From Fagopyrum homotropicum (Eukaryota; Streptophyta; Magnoliopsida; Caryophyllales; Polygonaceae): a stretch of 64,000 nt of DNA. A model generated the notes under the pieces. It searched no databases. It had not been told where the DNA came from and saw only the letters and a program-made list of their open reading frames with translations. Within the stretch, counting starts at the first letter, position 1. Each line of letters opens with the position of its first letter. Positions 10,193-21,767 of this stretch are shown piece by piece. The stretch is from the NCBI GenBank assembly GCA_033239125.1, contig BSWB01000003.1, forward strand, positions 105,978,320-106,042,319, read 5' to 3'. A program made the position numbers and the translations under genes.

Positions 10193-11596
10193 AAATACCC
10201 CATACTTAGCCCTTGCTTGTCCCCAAGCAAGTTCCGAATATAAAAGGCAAGATAGAATGGATTATAAGTCATAAAGATCAATGAAAAAGTCTTTCAAAAA
10301 CATTTTTATGGTGTGCTACAATCATAGATCACTCTAAGAGAATACTTCATGGAATTTAAAATCAAAATATGATCAAAACATTTTATAAATATAAGTAAGT
10401 TGTTCATCTTTGCATAAAATCATAGAATGCATAATAAGTCATAATTATCGAAATTAATCATGCATAATCCAGTTTAAACCACTAAGTCAATCAACAAGCT
10501 CGAGGTCTCAAGGGCTTCCCAAAAGAAAGGTAATGTGGTGCTAGAATCCGGGAAAAGGATATACTTCACTTTCACTTTGACTTTCAACATCTTCCACCAA
10601 TAAGCTTTGCTTATTTCACACTTTTCTTTTTTACTTTACTTTTTGGGATGCATGGACATAGGTGCACAATAACCGAAGCCTAGGAAATCAGCAATCATCA
10701 ATTTCTTGAGATGCATCCAACCCTTGATGCACATACCATGACCCGTTAGGAATATCGCTCAATCCGACTTTGGCAAGACACAAACACCCGGCTATGTGAA
10801 TGGTGCCGAGTTACTCATCATCATGATTGACTTCCCCAAACCTATTTATTTCTTTCTAACACTTTCACTTCCAGCCAACTTCTCAACTTTAACTTCACTT
10901 GCTTTCACCACTTTGCTTGCTTCCAAATTCCCGGATAGGTAAAGGGAGGCAAAAATGTATATGAGGGGCTAAGCATGATTAAGAAGAAGAAGAGAGAAGA
11001 ATGAATTGTCTTGGTCTTTCCAGGAAGAAAGTGAGAGAACTCATAACGTGGTGTCAACCTTCAAACTCAACATAATTTGGATAAAAACAAAGTATTAAAC
11101 ATACCAAAAATTTCAAACAAAGCATTTAGCAACTTAAACATATTATAAAACCTTTCAAACATATAAAGATTTCAAAACCAGTCAGCAACAAGATCTTCAC
11201 TGAGATCATATCCAGATAAAAAGCACAAAAATCGTTTCGAAAAATCTCAGTTAAACTACCTCGGTCGAGGTGTTCTTAGGTCAACCGAGGTGAAGTACCT
11301 CGTTCGGCCAGAACTGCCCCGGTCGAGGTCAAAAATTTTTTTTCTGTCCAGTTTTAACGTTTTTCTCAATCAGATAACCTGTGTATGCATGTAATCTCAG
11401 ATAAAACCATAGAAGCAAAATAGGCATAAATATCCGATAATGTAGAGTCATACATCACATAAGTCAATAAAATACATAAACACCCCATACTTAGGACACA
11501 CTGTCCCAGTGGGTCAAAATAAGTCTAAAGAAATAAAATACTCACCGGACATAAAGCTAAGCTGCATAATAAATAAGAAAGAAAATCCTGCAGCTC
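10193..11596 (-). other. AthB 3' noncoding region with polypurine tract and hairpin
   Basis: About 1.4 kb without coding potential between the third ORF and the 3' LTR. Next to the LTR, the minus strand has the polypurine tract AAGTATGGGGTATTT (10193-10207), preceded by the hairpin CTTGCTTGGGGACAAGCAAG (10212-10231). A second AAGTATGGGGT lies at 11482-11492 beside another short hairpin. A cluster of CCTCGGTCGAGG-type boxes sits at 11262-11330. The same region is found in AthC and AthD. Confidence 0.7.
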
Positions 11597-12976
11597 TCAA
11601 TAGTCACGATCCGGTGGTGGTGGTGGTACATACGGATACTAAGATGGGTCGAACGGGTAGCCCATGATCTGCTGAAACTGAATTTGAGCCATCATGTGCT
11701 GGTAATGCTGTCTATCCTGCATCTCACGGATATCCAGTGATAGGGCAGCATAAGAATCGATCATCTGATCCGTCAGATCATCGATCCGATGGTGAGCCTC
11801 TGGATCTCTGTGTCGGCGTACCCTACGCCTAGCAGGTCTCACTGGTGATGCGGCTGGTGCAGGCTCAGTATCATCATCATCTATGTCAATAACCGGCGCA
11901 CTCGTCCTAGCAGTATCTGTCCCTGTATCCATAGGAACTCCGCTATCCCTGTTATCATCATCAGTGGTCTCCTTCTCTACCTCATCCTCCTCAGCTGGTG
12001 CAGCTGCTGCCTCTCTAGCATCCTCCATCAATGGGATCCAAGCAATCTGCCAGTAGTGAGGGTCATAAATTGAGAACTGGGATGACCATCTGATCCCCTG
12101 TGGTGTAGTCGGCTCCCATGGCATGGCTACATATGGTGTAGTGAGTCCTTGGGGAACCAGAATCCGCCAAGTGATCATCTCCTGAAGTCCTAGCGGCTTG
12201 GCAGCCACCACCATAGTACAAGCGCTGAGATCCATATCCTGGTAACTCGCTATGTGAGTCACGAGGCCTCCGCAGCAGATATCCCCCTTCGCCTTGGCCT
12301 TGATCTTGTGCAGATCCTCTGCCAACATCAAGCCAAAGTCTGGGATCCCTCCAGTCACCATGCAGTAAAGGCTGAAAAGCTCCCCCTGTCGGACCTTCTG
12401 GGGCGTCTCAGTACGCGCCAGAAGAGTCTCACTGAAAATACGGTGGGCCAACCTAAAGGCTAGGTGAAATATGATACGCTCCCTGGAGTCTCCAAGGCGC
12501 CATCTGTCTGCGTGCTCAACTACATGAGCAATCTGACCCTAAAACTCCCTAGCTATAGTCCGGGAGGGAAAATCAACAGCAGTCGGGGCCGGGAAACCAA
12601 AAATGTCTCTCCAGTACTCTAAGAGAACTAGGAAGTTCCGGTTCATCAACCGGTACTTCACAAAACGCTCTGTGGGGAGGTAGGTGAAGGAGCTAATGAA
12701 CTCCAAAGTAGGCTCTAAATAAGCAGGTGCACGGATCTCAGTAAATTGATCTAGCCCTACCATCGAGATCATCCGCCTCAAGTCTCCATCCACATGGAGA
12801 CAATCAAAAGTCGAAATGTCCAGGAAGCGTGGTGCAATCACTGGACGGGCTGCAATACGGTCATAGTCGACCTGGTATCTCTCGTTGATCACTGGTCTAT
12901 AAGGTCTAGAGGAAGAAGAAGAAGAAGGGGGAGGGGAGGATCTATCCCTCAAGACAAGCTGTCTATCTGAACTCAT
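11597..12976 (-). pseudogene. Athila third ORF (env position), AthB copy
   Basis: Counterpart of the intact AthD protein (55568-56992). About 460 codons with two in-frame stops: TAG at 12539-12541 where AthD has Trp, and TAG at about 11639-11641 where AthD has Gln near the C-terminus. It lacks about 15 codons near the C-terminus relative to AthD, inside the segment that repeats a predicted helix. The acidic PVIDIDDDD motif and the Arg-rich block are kept. Start chosen at the ATG (MSSDRQLVLRDRS), which aligns with AthD. Confidence 0.8.
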
Positions 12977-13807
12977 TTCTAAAACACTCTGTCAGATCAC
13001 CTCGGTCGGCCTGACACAACTCAAGAACACCTCGGCCGAGGCACATAACGACTAGACCGAGGCGAATAACTGCGCGAACGAATCTCTCAAAAATCCAGTT
13101 CTTTTCCCCAAAAATCACTACAACTGGTTCCTATGGGGTACTTAATATGTTTCTCAACAAATGCAAGGGCATCCAAAGCCCAATTTGAAGCAAAACAGTG
13201 AAAAGGAGAGAGGTTAGGGTTTTTTCGATGTTTACCCTGATTCGGTCGATTCAGTTCGTTTTTCTCGCAGATTGATGCTTGCACTGGGATCCTCTATCCT
13301 TTCTTTTCAATTTGGAAGTAAGAATCGTCGAAAATGATCGAAGAAGGGCGAAGCGAGGCGAAGGGGCTGCCGCGGTCGAGGAGAGGGTAAAAGAAGAGAG
13401 AGAAATTCAGCCCCCCTTTTATACCCTTTTCTAGAACTGCTGTCACCTCGGTCGAGGTGGTCTCGACTGGACCGAGGTGGTACGGATTGAGGTGGTTCTT
13501 CAGAAACCCTAGTCTCCTCGGTTGCTCAAGAATCATCTCGGTCGAGGTGCTTTGACAGTAACCGAGATGTGCCTCAGTCAAACTCCGTCTTCTCAAATTC
13601 TCGAACTTCTGTCCTTCCAGTTGTGCTCCTGGTTTGTACTCCTTCCTCAGATGTCACCTGTTGTCTGTCTAGGATGCCAAAAGCAAAACAAAGCAAGCAA
13701 AAGCAAACTATCTAAGCTAGACTAAAAAAAGGGAAAAGAAAGCAATACTTTGGGTTGCCTCTCAAGAAGCGCTTGGTTTAAGGTCGCTAGCTGGACCAAA
13801 TGACATC
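12977..13807 (-). promoter_or_regulatory. AthB leader of the third ORF with internal TATA box
   Basis: Noncoding on both strands. Minus strand shows GTATAAAAGGGG (13413-13424), about 448 bp before the ATG, and a predicted splice donor (GGGTAAAC) near 13230. Dense in CCTCGGTCGAGG boxes, including an exact CACCTCGGTCGAGGTG at 13444-13459. The conserved post-pol hairpin is degraded here (about 13749-13768). Confidence 0.5.
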
Positions 13808-16111
13808 TCAAACGAGGTATAGTGGTGCAACCTCCTCAACCGGAATTTCCGGTTTGTATTTCTTGAGTCTATGACCATTGACCTTGAAGCTTCCGCTCGT
13901 TTCTCCCCATATCTCAACTGCACTATGAGGAAAAACATGTTTCACAACATAAGGTCCGATCCATCTAGATTTCAACTTACATGGGAAGAGGCGGAGGCGG
14001 GAGTTGAAGAGTAGAACTAAGTCTCCTTCGTTAAGCTCCTTAGGGATGATACGCTTCTCATGCCATTTCTTCGTCCTTTCCTTATAGATTTTGGCATTCT
14101 CATAAGCGTTCAAACGCAGCTCCTCCAGCTCGTTGATATCCAATAGCCGCTTCTCGTCGGCTTCCTTAATGTCGAAGTTCAACCATTTGATCGCCCAATA
14201 TGCTTTGTGTTCTAACTCAACGGGCAAATGACAAGACTTCCCATATACCAAATTATAAGGGGTGGTACCTATGGGAGTCTTAAATGCGGTCATGTAGGCC
14301 CAAAGAGCATCGTCCAAATTCATGGACCAATCCTTCCTCGTCCTAGAAACGGTCTTCTCCAAAATTGCTTTGATTTCTCTATTTGAGATCTCGACCTGTC
14401 CACTAGTTTGAGGGTGATAAGGGGTTGCTACCTTGTGGGTTACCCCATACTTCGATAGAAGTGCCTTAAACTTCCGGTTGATGAAATGTGTCCCTCCATC
14501 GCTGATGATGATATGTGGAGTTCCAAATCGTGGAAAGATAGTCCTGTTTAAAAACTTTACAACCACCTTGGCATCATTAGTGGGAGAAGCAATGGCTTCA
14601 ACCCATCTAGAAACGTAATCAACTGCAAGAAGAATATAGAGGTTTCCTCCGGAGGATGGGAAAGGTCCCATGAAGTCTATTCCCCATACATCAAAGATTT
14701 CCACTTCTTGAATGTTATTAAGTGGCATTTCGTTCCTCCTAGATAGATTTCCTGTTCTTTGGCATGCATCACAAGAGACAACAAACGATTGTACATCTTT
14801 AAATAATGTAGGCCAAAAAAAACCAGAACGTAATACCTTAGCGCATGTCTTCTCGGTGCTAGCATGTCCTCCACAAGGAAGTGAATGACAATGCCGTATG
14901 ACGCTATTAACTTCATCTTCTGGAATGCATCTTCGGAGCATCCCATCCGGCCCGCGCTTGAATAACAGCGGTTCATCCCAATAGTAATGGCGTACGTCTT
15001 TAAAGAATCTCTTCTTTTGAGAGTACGTCAATCCGGGGGGTATTTCCTGACAAACAAGATAATTCACAATATCAGCATACCAAGGTCCTTTATTATCAAA
15101 ATGTTGGTGAATAGTATGTTCCACCAACTGAGGATGAATGTCAGAGAAAGGAGTAAGAAGTTTGTTATTTTCAGCAGTCCCAGTTGACATCATCTCGCTT
15201 TCGACCTCGGTCGAGGCACAGAGGCGTTGACCGAGATGTTCTTCAATTGCCTCACTCATACCAGAAAGTGCCTCGGTCGAGGTACTGGAACTGGAACCGA
15301 AACTGGAGATCCTCGTCTCCTGGATTAGCTTCTCAGTTTTAGCTCCTGGATCTTCTTCCAGTGCATTTAAGCTCCGTATATCTGCATCACAAGAGGCATC
15401 TATACCTTCCTCCATTAAACTTAAACTAATAACTCGTTCAAGTGGATCGTTAATACGGATAGAGCTCACCAATTCCCTTGATTCTTCTTCATCGTAGATG
15501 TTGAAGATATCATCGCTTAGTTGCTCTTCTTTTCATGGCCGCAAGTAGTGCGAACTCCACTTCATCTCCACCAATGTTGAATTTCAACTTGGCGTTCTTA
15601 CAATCCACGTTGCAACCCGAAGTTGCTAGAAATGGCCTCCCGAGAATAATAGGAACAGGATAATCTGTGGGAATGTCAAGTACAACAAAGTCTATAGGTA
15701 AATAGAAGTTACCTAACTTGACCGGAACGTCTTCCAAAATCCCACGGGATGGGTAATGGAGCGATCCGCCATGTATAACCGAATCTTGACCGGCTTGGGC
15801 TCTCCAAGTCCGATCTTCACACATAGCTCCAGCGGAATGATGCTCACGCTGGCTCCTAGATCACATAAGGCTTCACAAGTGACATCCCCAACTTGAATGG
15901 GAATGCAAAATGAGCCGGGATCTCTCAACTTAGGTGGCATCTTCTCCTTCATGATTTGTATGAGCTCCGAGGATTTAGATGTCATCCTTACTTCACCAAA
16001 GTCCTCCAGTTTCCTCTTCCTTGATAGGATCTCTTTCAAGAACTTCCCGTAGGTGGGCATCCCTAGAATAGCATCAAGGAAAGGAATGTTAATGTGTAGT
16101 TTATTCATCAA
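13808..16111 (-). pseudogene. pol: Athila pol with protease and integrase but no RT/RNase H (AthB)
   Basis: The protease part ([10 protein letters not shown]) is read in frames 16111-15713 and 15824-15510, separated by a 1-bp deletion relative to AthC; a second frame change lies near 15530. The long frame 15472-13808 then runs from the pol linker (STSTEA, CASTEV) straight into integrase: a zinc-binding domain with His and Cys pairs ([12 protein letters not shown] to CDACQRTG), a core with [14 protein letters not shown] and [10 protein letters not shown] (all three acidic residues present), and a C-terminal domain ending VAPLYLV. Nothing of reverse transcriptase or RNase H lies between linker and integrase. 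AthC has the same arrangement. Integrase itself looks undamaged. Confidence 0.9.
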
Positions 16112-17952
16112 GTCAAGGAACTTACCAAAGTGCTTGTCTAGATGTGCTCTATCCCTTGACTAGGGGAATGGAAGTGGTAGTTTGTATGCAGGAGGCGGAA
16201 AATAAACTTCAGTTTTCCCCTCCGCTTTCTGTGGCTCCACCTCGGTTGGCATCTCGGCCGAAGTGTTCTTCGACTGCACCTGGACCGACGTGGTCTTCGT
16301 CGGTACTGGCACCGACCGAGGCACTGAATCTGCAGTTTTCAGTCCACTCCTCGTCGTTATGGCCATGATCTGGCCCTTAGGGTTGCTTTCCGTCCTTGCT
16401 GGAAGCTTCCCTGGATCTCTTGGCGCTTCATTCGCCCTACTAGCAAGTTGTTGCTCAAAGGCCTTTTGGGCCTTCGAAAATGAAGTCATAGAAGTCTCCA
16501 TAGCACTAAGCTTGATCAAGATGGCCTCCAACACTGCGTCTTTCTTTTCCGGCTTAGACGAACTTGATCCTTGCCCCTGGCTCTTTAATGGAGTAGAAGA
16601 AGAAGAAGGGGAAGAGAGGAAAGGATTAGAGGAATCGTTAGAATTGGAGTTAGAATGATTGTTACCAGAATTTTGGTTGTTCGCCCTCCAATTATTGCTG
16701 TTGGACCCTCTATCGTTGTTGTAGTTGTTGTTCCGGGAACCGTTGTTGTTGTTGTTGTTGTTACGGTATCCAATGTTGTTGTTCCTTTGTCCTTGATCTT
16801 CCTTCTTGGTTTGAGCAACCAAGAGTTCCTTCAATTGCTTCACGTCATTCTTCAAAGACGTGAGTTGATTGTTGTTTGGATGAGTATCTTGGAAGTTAAC
16901 TCTTTTAACTCCACCTTCAGCTCCTTGATGGGTGTATTTCTCCATATGCAAAGCTTGCTTCTCGATAAAGTCCCAAGCTTCGTCAATCGCCATGTCCATA
17001 AATGTACCGGCGGAGAGTAGTTGGAGGTTGAACTGGGTGCTTCCGTCCAGTCCCTTGAAGTATATCTCCAACAACTCTATCTTTGGAATCCCATGATGTG
17101 GGCAATCCAAAAGAATGTCTTAAACCTCTCCCATGACTTGGACAAGCTCTCCTTGTCCTTCATAATGAATGCATTAATCTTCCCTCTCATTTCAGCGGTC
17201 TTAGAGGGGGGAAAGAATTTAGTCAAGAATTCCGTAGCCATCTCCTCCCAAGTGCTAATTTTTCCTAGAGGAAGAGATTGATACCAAGTAAGAGCTCTAT
17301 CTTTTAAAGAAGAGTAAAAAGGTCTTAGCTTGTAGTTGTTATTTTCAATTCTTGAGGGTCTCAAGGTCTCCATCAAGATCTCATAGTTTTGAAGATGTTG
17401 ATGTGGGGATTCCTTCTCTAGCCCTCCAAACTGGCATTGGCGAATCATGGAAAGAACTTGCGGTCGAAGTTCATAGTCATGATCTGCCGGATCTCCTAGG
17501 TTAACTCCTGGACGCCTCAGTTGTTGATTGGGGTCCATCCTTTGACCTAAGGTTTGCGGGATTCCTGCAAGAAGAACGCCTCGGACTAGCATCCGAGGTG
17601 GAAGTACCTCGGCCGGGGCGTTAGGTACTGGAACCTGCCTCGGTCGAGGGTCTGCAACTGGGACCTGCATCGGTCCAGCATCGGGAACTGGATCTTCCCT
17701 CGGTCGAAGTAGATACTGGTCTCGTAGGGCTGCCATATCTGCTTCGATTGCTTCAGTCCTGGTGCGAGTTTCTTCTTTCTCTTGCCTTAGTTCTTCCCTG
17801 CTGAGGCGTAGCTGTTCTAGCGCCTCTTTCAACTCGGCCTCAAGATCGCGATTGTCTTGGTTAGCCATCTTTGCTTCTCTTAAGCGTCGTTTGTATGTCT
17901 TTTCTGGTTCGGGATCGTAAGGAACTTCCTTCCCAGTGCGGGTTCTTCGCAT
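16112..17952 (-). pseudogene. gag: Athila gag (AthB), frameshifted
   Basis: Starts at the ATG at 17952 (MRRTRTGKE). A 1-bp deletion near 17118 relative to AthC splits the gag domain into frames 17952-17077 and 17110-16160. A TAG at 16160-16162 falls where AthC and AthD have Gln, near the gag-pol boundary; pol continues in the same frame. Contains the gag domain (HQHLQNYEIL to DEAWDFIEKQ) and an Asn-rich tail shorter than in AthA. Confidence 0.85.
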
Positions 17953-18055
17953 AAACCTAAGAAAGAACCTGCAAAAGTCACTCAAGTAGAGTGGTTAGTA
18001 GACACGGGGGCAAGTGCCCCAAAAGCAAACCGTAATCGGCTCGGTCTAGACCAAG

Positions 18056-18073
18056 TCCCCGGCAACGGCGCCA
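18056..18073 (-). other. Primer-binding site, tRNA-Asp type (AthB)
   Basis: TGGCGCCGTTGCCGGGGA on the minus strand, 6 nt inside the 5' LTR. Confidence 0.85.
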
Positions 18074-18079
18074 AAAACT

Positions 18080-19843
18080 TGTTCGCTCCAAACGGTGTGT
18101 GCAAGCTTTAAATTTATAACCCTAGACGTAAGCTTAAAACAAGGATGCGAACCCGCAGTGTACGGGTCAATCGTAGTAAAAAGCAAGAAATTTCAAGGGT
18201 CGATCACAGGGACTTAGTGAAACAAAGTCGGAATAGGTAAGCTTTGTAAATACTAACAACAAAAGCAATTAAAACAGTCAAAGATGATAAAAAAAGTCAA
18301 TAAGGGAAATGTGCAATTCTAGGGATTAAAGCATCTAGTTGTGGTTCCAACTCAAGATCTAAAGATAAGCGGACAAAGCTGAGATTTTTGCATAGGGAAG
18401 GTGTTACTAAAGTGGAATAGATCACCGGGTAAGTCTCACTACCCACTAATCCTAAACCGTAACTCCTATTACTGGGTAAGTCTCAAGGAATTAAGATAAA
18501 GAACTATAATCTCAAACTAACACTCCAACTAAAGGAATAGAATCAACCTTTACCGGGTAAGTATCAGGCTAACTCACAAAGATGGGATGAAAGCACACTC
18601 AAACCCCAATAATGGATAAACCTTTATTACCTACACTTATGATCTTAGGTAAACAAACAAAGGAATTACCGGGTAAGTCTCATCCTAGGCTTGCATTGAA
18701 CCAGGAAAGGTGTAATAAGAATAGGATTTGGCAAACTCTAACACTTAACTCTCAGTTTCGGATCAGATAAGTCACCTCGGTCAGCCAAATTCCACCCCGG
18801 CTGAGATGTTCATCGACTGAGCGAGATGCTTAGGGTTAAGGGTAAAGACTCGAGCTTTCAGGGTCCTACTGTGATTTAAGATTATTCTATCATTGTTTTT
18901 CCCACAACCTTCAGCCAATCACCCTAGAATCACACAAAGAGATTAGCCACTCATCATCATGAAAGTATTAATCAAATATATGGGAAGAAAGAGAATAATT
19001 GAACAAGAAAACCTTAAGAGAAAGGCTTCAATAACTGAATCAATTATATAACCAACTAGCGTTCCTTGAATAGAAATCCAACAAGACAACAAAGAAGAAG
19101 GGAATCTAAGATGATCTTACAAAACCCTTCAAAAGCTATAAAAGCTATAGACTATCTTCCTTCAACCTTCAAAAAGGTTCTTTAAATCTCCCAACTGGAG
19201 TATGGCTGCAGCGGTGTATAAAACACGATCGGTGGTATAGCATGTGATAGCGGATGTCGGATTTGTGGGAAATCCGACCCTTTTTATAGGAAAATTACTC
19301 TCCAAAGATAAGATATCTTAGAAAGATCTCTTCCCATAAAAATAGGTAAAATATATGATCTAGCATATCTTCTTCCTTCCAGGAGCCAAGCCCAAAAATA
19401 TAAGATCCTCTTTCTAAAGATAAAAGATCTCAGCCAAGAATAAAATATTCTCGCCGCGTCCCAGGTGTTCGCCTCGGTCGAGTCGACTTCTCTAGATCAC
19501 CTCGGTTGAGGTGACTCTGTAGTCAACCGAGGTGAGTCACAACTGAATGTGAAATCTCTCAAATCTGGTCCAAAGTGAATCTTCTAATCCATGGCTATGC
19601 TTCCTGGATGTTTCTTTATGTTCCTGAATGTAGCTCCAATGACTCCATAGCTCCTTTTGCTCCTTTTTTATGCAAAACGTGCCATTTTACCTACGATTAC
19701 AACAAAACTAGGTGTAGACCTCGATTCCCGCAAAGGTAGATGAAATGGTAATATAATCACATAATATACATACAAACATGCAGATTATTGAAGATAAAAC
19801 GTCCAAACAAACCCCAAAATATAGACTATAATTCATGCTATCA
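18080..19843 (-). repeat. 5' LTR of AthB (1764 bp)
   Basis: Near-identical partner of 8432-10192. Followed at once by the ATTAG target duplication and TekA sequence. Confidence 0.92.
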
Positions 19844-19848
19844 ATTAG

Positions 19849-21235
19849 AGAGAGGATGTCTCATGGGGAGGCACCATAGTTCTCCATTGGAGTATATGGA
19901 GTTATGAGGCGACATGACCGTATCTGTGTCCCTGCAGACGCAAAGTTGAGACAGCGGATATTACAGGAGGCTCATTGTACACCTTACTCAGTATATCCAG
20001 GTACGAGTAAGATGTACCATGATGTGAGACGCTCATATTGGTGGGGAGGACTGAAGCCCGACGTAGCCAGATTTGTGGCTCAGTGTGCGACCTGTCAACA
20101 GGTCAAGATAGAGCATTTCAGACCTGGAGGTGAGCTCCATCCACTACCAATGCCGTAGTGGAAGTGGGAGGACGTCTCCATGGATTTTGTGATCGGGTTG
20201 AGAACTAGTAGGAGCTTTGATGCTATCTGGGTGATTGTGGATAGATTGACGAAGACGACACATTTCATTCCTATCAGAGAGACGTGGCCGGTGAGCAGAT
20301 TAGTTGAGGAGTACACTAGACAAATAGTGAGACTCCATGGGGTACCGAGGACGATTGTTTTTGGTCGTGATGGACGATTTACATCGAGATTCTGGCAGCA
20401 GATTCAGACTGCTTTGGGGACGAGTCTACACTTTACGACTGTGTTTCACCCCCAAACAGATGGTCAGTCAGAGAGGACTATCCAGACTTTAGAGGATATG
20501 CTGTAAGCTTGTGTGTTGGATTGGGAACAGGGATGGTCTGATTACCTCCCACTCATTGAGTTCTCATACAACAACAGCTGGCATGCATCTATTGGGATGA
20601 CTCCTTAGGAGGCACTGTATGGACGTAGGTGTCGTACACCTTTGTGATGGGATGAGCCTAGCAGTATCAGTGGGATAGCGCCAAAGCAGATTCAGGATAA
20701 TATGGCTCGAGTAGCGCTGATCAGAGAGAGGATGTTGGATGCACAGAGTCGCCAGAAGTCGTATGCAGATAGGAGGCGTCAACCTCTAGAGTTCAAGGTA
20801 GGAGCTCATGTCTGGTTGAGAGTATCTCCAACGCGAGGCGTCAGACCTTTTGGTATAAAGGGGAAGATGAGTCCCCGATATGTCGGTCCTTTCGAGATAC
20901 TGGATAGAGTTTGGAGAGCAGCCTACAAATTAGCTTTGCCTCCGAGGTTAGAGGGTGTTCACCCCGTGTTCCATGTGTCACAACTGAGGGAGTACATACC
21001 ATATCCGAGGCACATTGTGAGTTTTGATGATTTGGTGGTTGAGTTGCACCACACCTTTGCAAAGCACCCTATTGCAGTCCTAGAGCGAGGTGTGAGACGC
21101 CTGCGTTCGAAGGATATTCCTATTATGAGGATACAATGGTCGAGACGAGGACCTAATGCGGCTACATGGGAGACGGAGGATAGTATCCAGAGGAACTATC
21201 CAAAGTTCTACGCCGAGATAGATGCACCAGTATGA
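19849..21235 (+). pseudogene. pol: Tekay-like integrase with chromodomain-like tail (TekA), broken
   Basis: Continuation of TekA pol after AthB. Zinc-binding part (HCTPYSVYPGTSKMYHD to CATCQQVK), integrase core starting MDFVIGL, with [11 protein letters not shown], then the GPFEILDRV and HPVFHVSQL segments and a chromodomain-like end (VRRLRSKDIPIMRIQW to ATWETEDSI). Stops: TAG near 20157, TAA near 20504, TAG near 20608, TGA near 20646. The second catalytic Asp is lost: the usual SDRD is FGRD here, while TekB keeps SDRD. So integrase is inactive apart from the stops. The chromodomain-like tail is typical of chromoviruses, which target heterochromatin. Confidence 0.88.
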
Positions 21236-21363
21236 TCCACGGGTAGATCTTAATGCCTTCTTGGTGAGTGCATGTTTTGTTATATGCTTATGTGATATGC
21301 TATGTTTTTGTGCTAGCTGTGATATGTGCCTATGATCTGTTAGATCTTGTTTGCTAGCGCGAG

Positions 21364-21640
21364 ATAGGTATAGCTGAAGATGGTTCTTTCCTCCATGTTA
21401 TGGTGTGTGTGTGTGTTAGGAATAACTGGAGATGGTTCTTTCCTCCATGTTATCATTGATGGACATAGTGTGAGTGGAGACGGTTTCCCTCCACGTAGTT
21501 GCGTTACGTGTACGTTTTAGCTGGAGACGGCTTTCCTCCATGCTAGTGTGATATGGTTAGTGTTTGGTTAGAGATGAGCTTCTTCCAGGCCTTGTTGAGA
21601 GTTGATGATAGCGTTGCTGGAGTGATGATTCCTCCAGGCT
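21364..21640 (+). repeat. Degenerate tandem repeats in the TekA 3' untranslated region
   Basis: Five or six units of roughly 50-60 bp built on GGAGATGGTTCTTTCCTCCA; the ends of each unit are complementary (TGGAG...CTCCA), so each could fold. Lies between the integrase stop and the polypurine tract (TTTTTAGGGGG, 21757-21767). Confidence 0.6.
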
Positions 21641-21767
21641 GTGCTTGAGGATATAGAATATTATAGGCTACGATGATACCTCTGAGAGGGAGAGTTATAC
21701 CTCGGCTTATGGGTCCGAGAGGTTTTAGGATCTTGCAAGTTTCGGGACGAAACTTGTTTTTAGGGGG

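Larger units (their letters stand above)
8432..19843 (-). mobile_element. AthB: complete Athila-like element lacking RT and RNase H
   Basis: 11,412 bp, flanked by the perfect target duplication ATTAG (8427-8431 and 19844-19848). On the minus strand: 5' LTR (18080-19843), tRNA-Asp primer site, gag, a pol frame with protease and integrase only, internal promoter region, third ORF, polypurine tract and 3' LTR (8432-10192). Inserted in the TekA pol. The two LTRs differ by small substitutions and indels (1764 versus 1761 bp), so it is somewhat older than AthD. All three coding regions carry at least one stop or frameshift. Confidence 0.93.

Noticed and set aside
16655..17020. Val-rich open frames opposite gag (also 3655-4023 and 51176-51538)
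   Set aside because: Antisense shadows of the AAC codon runs in the gag Asn-rich region; the same shadow occurs in each copy for that reason.
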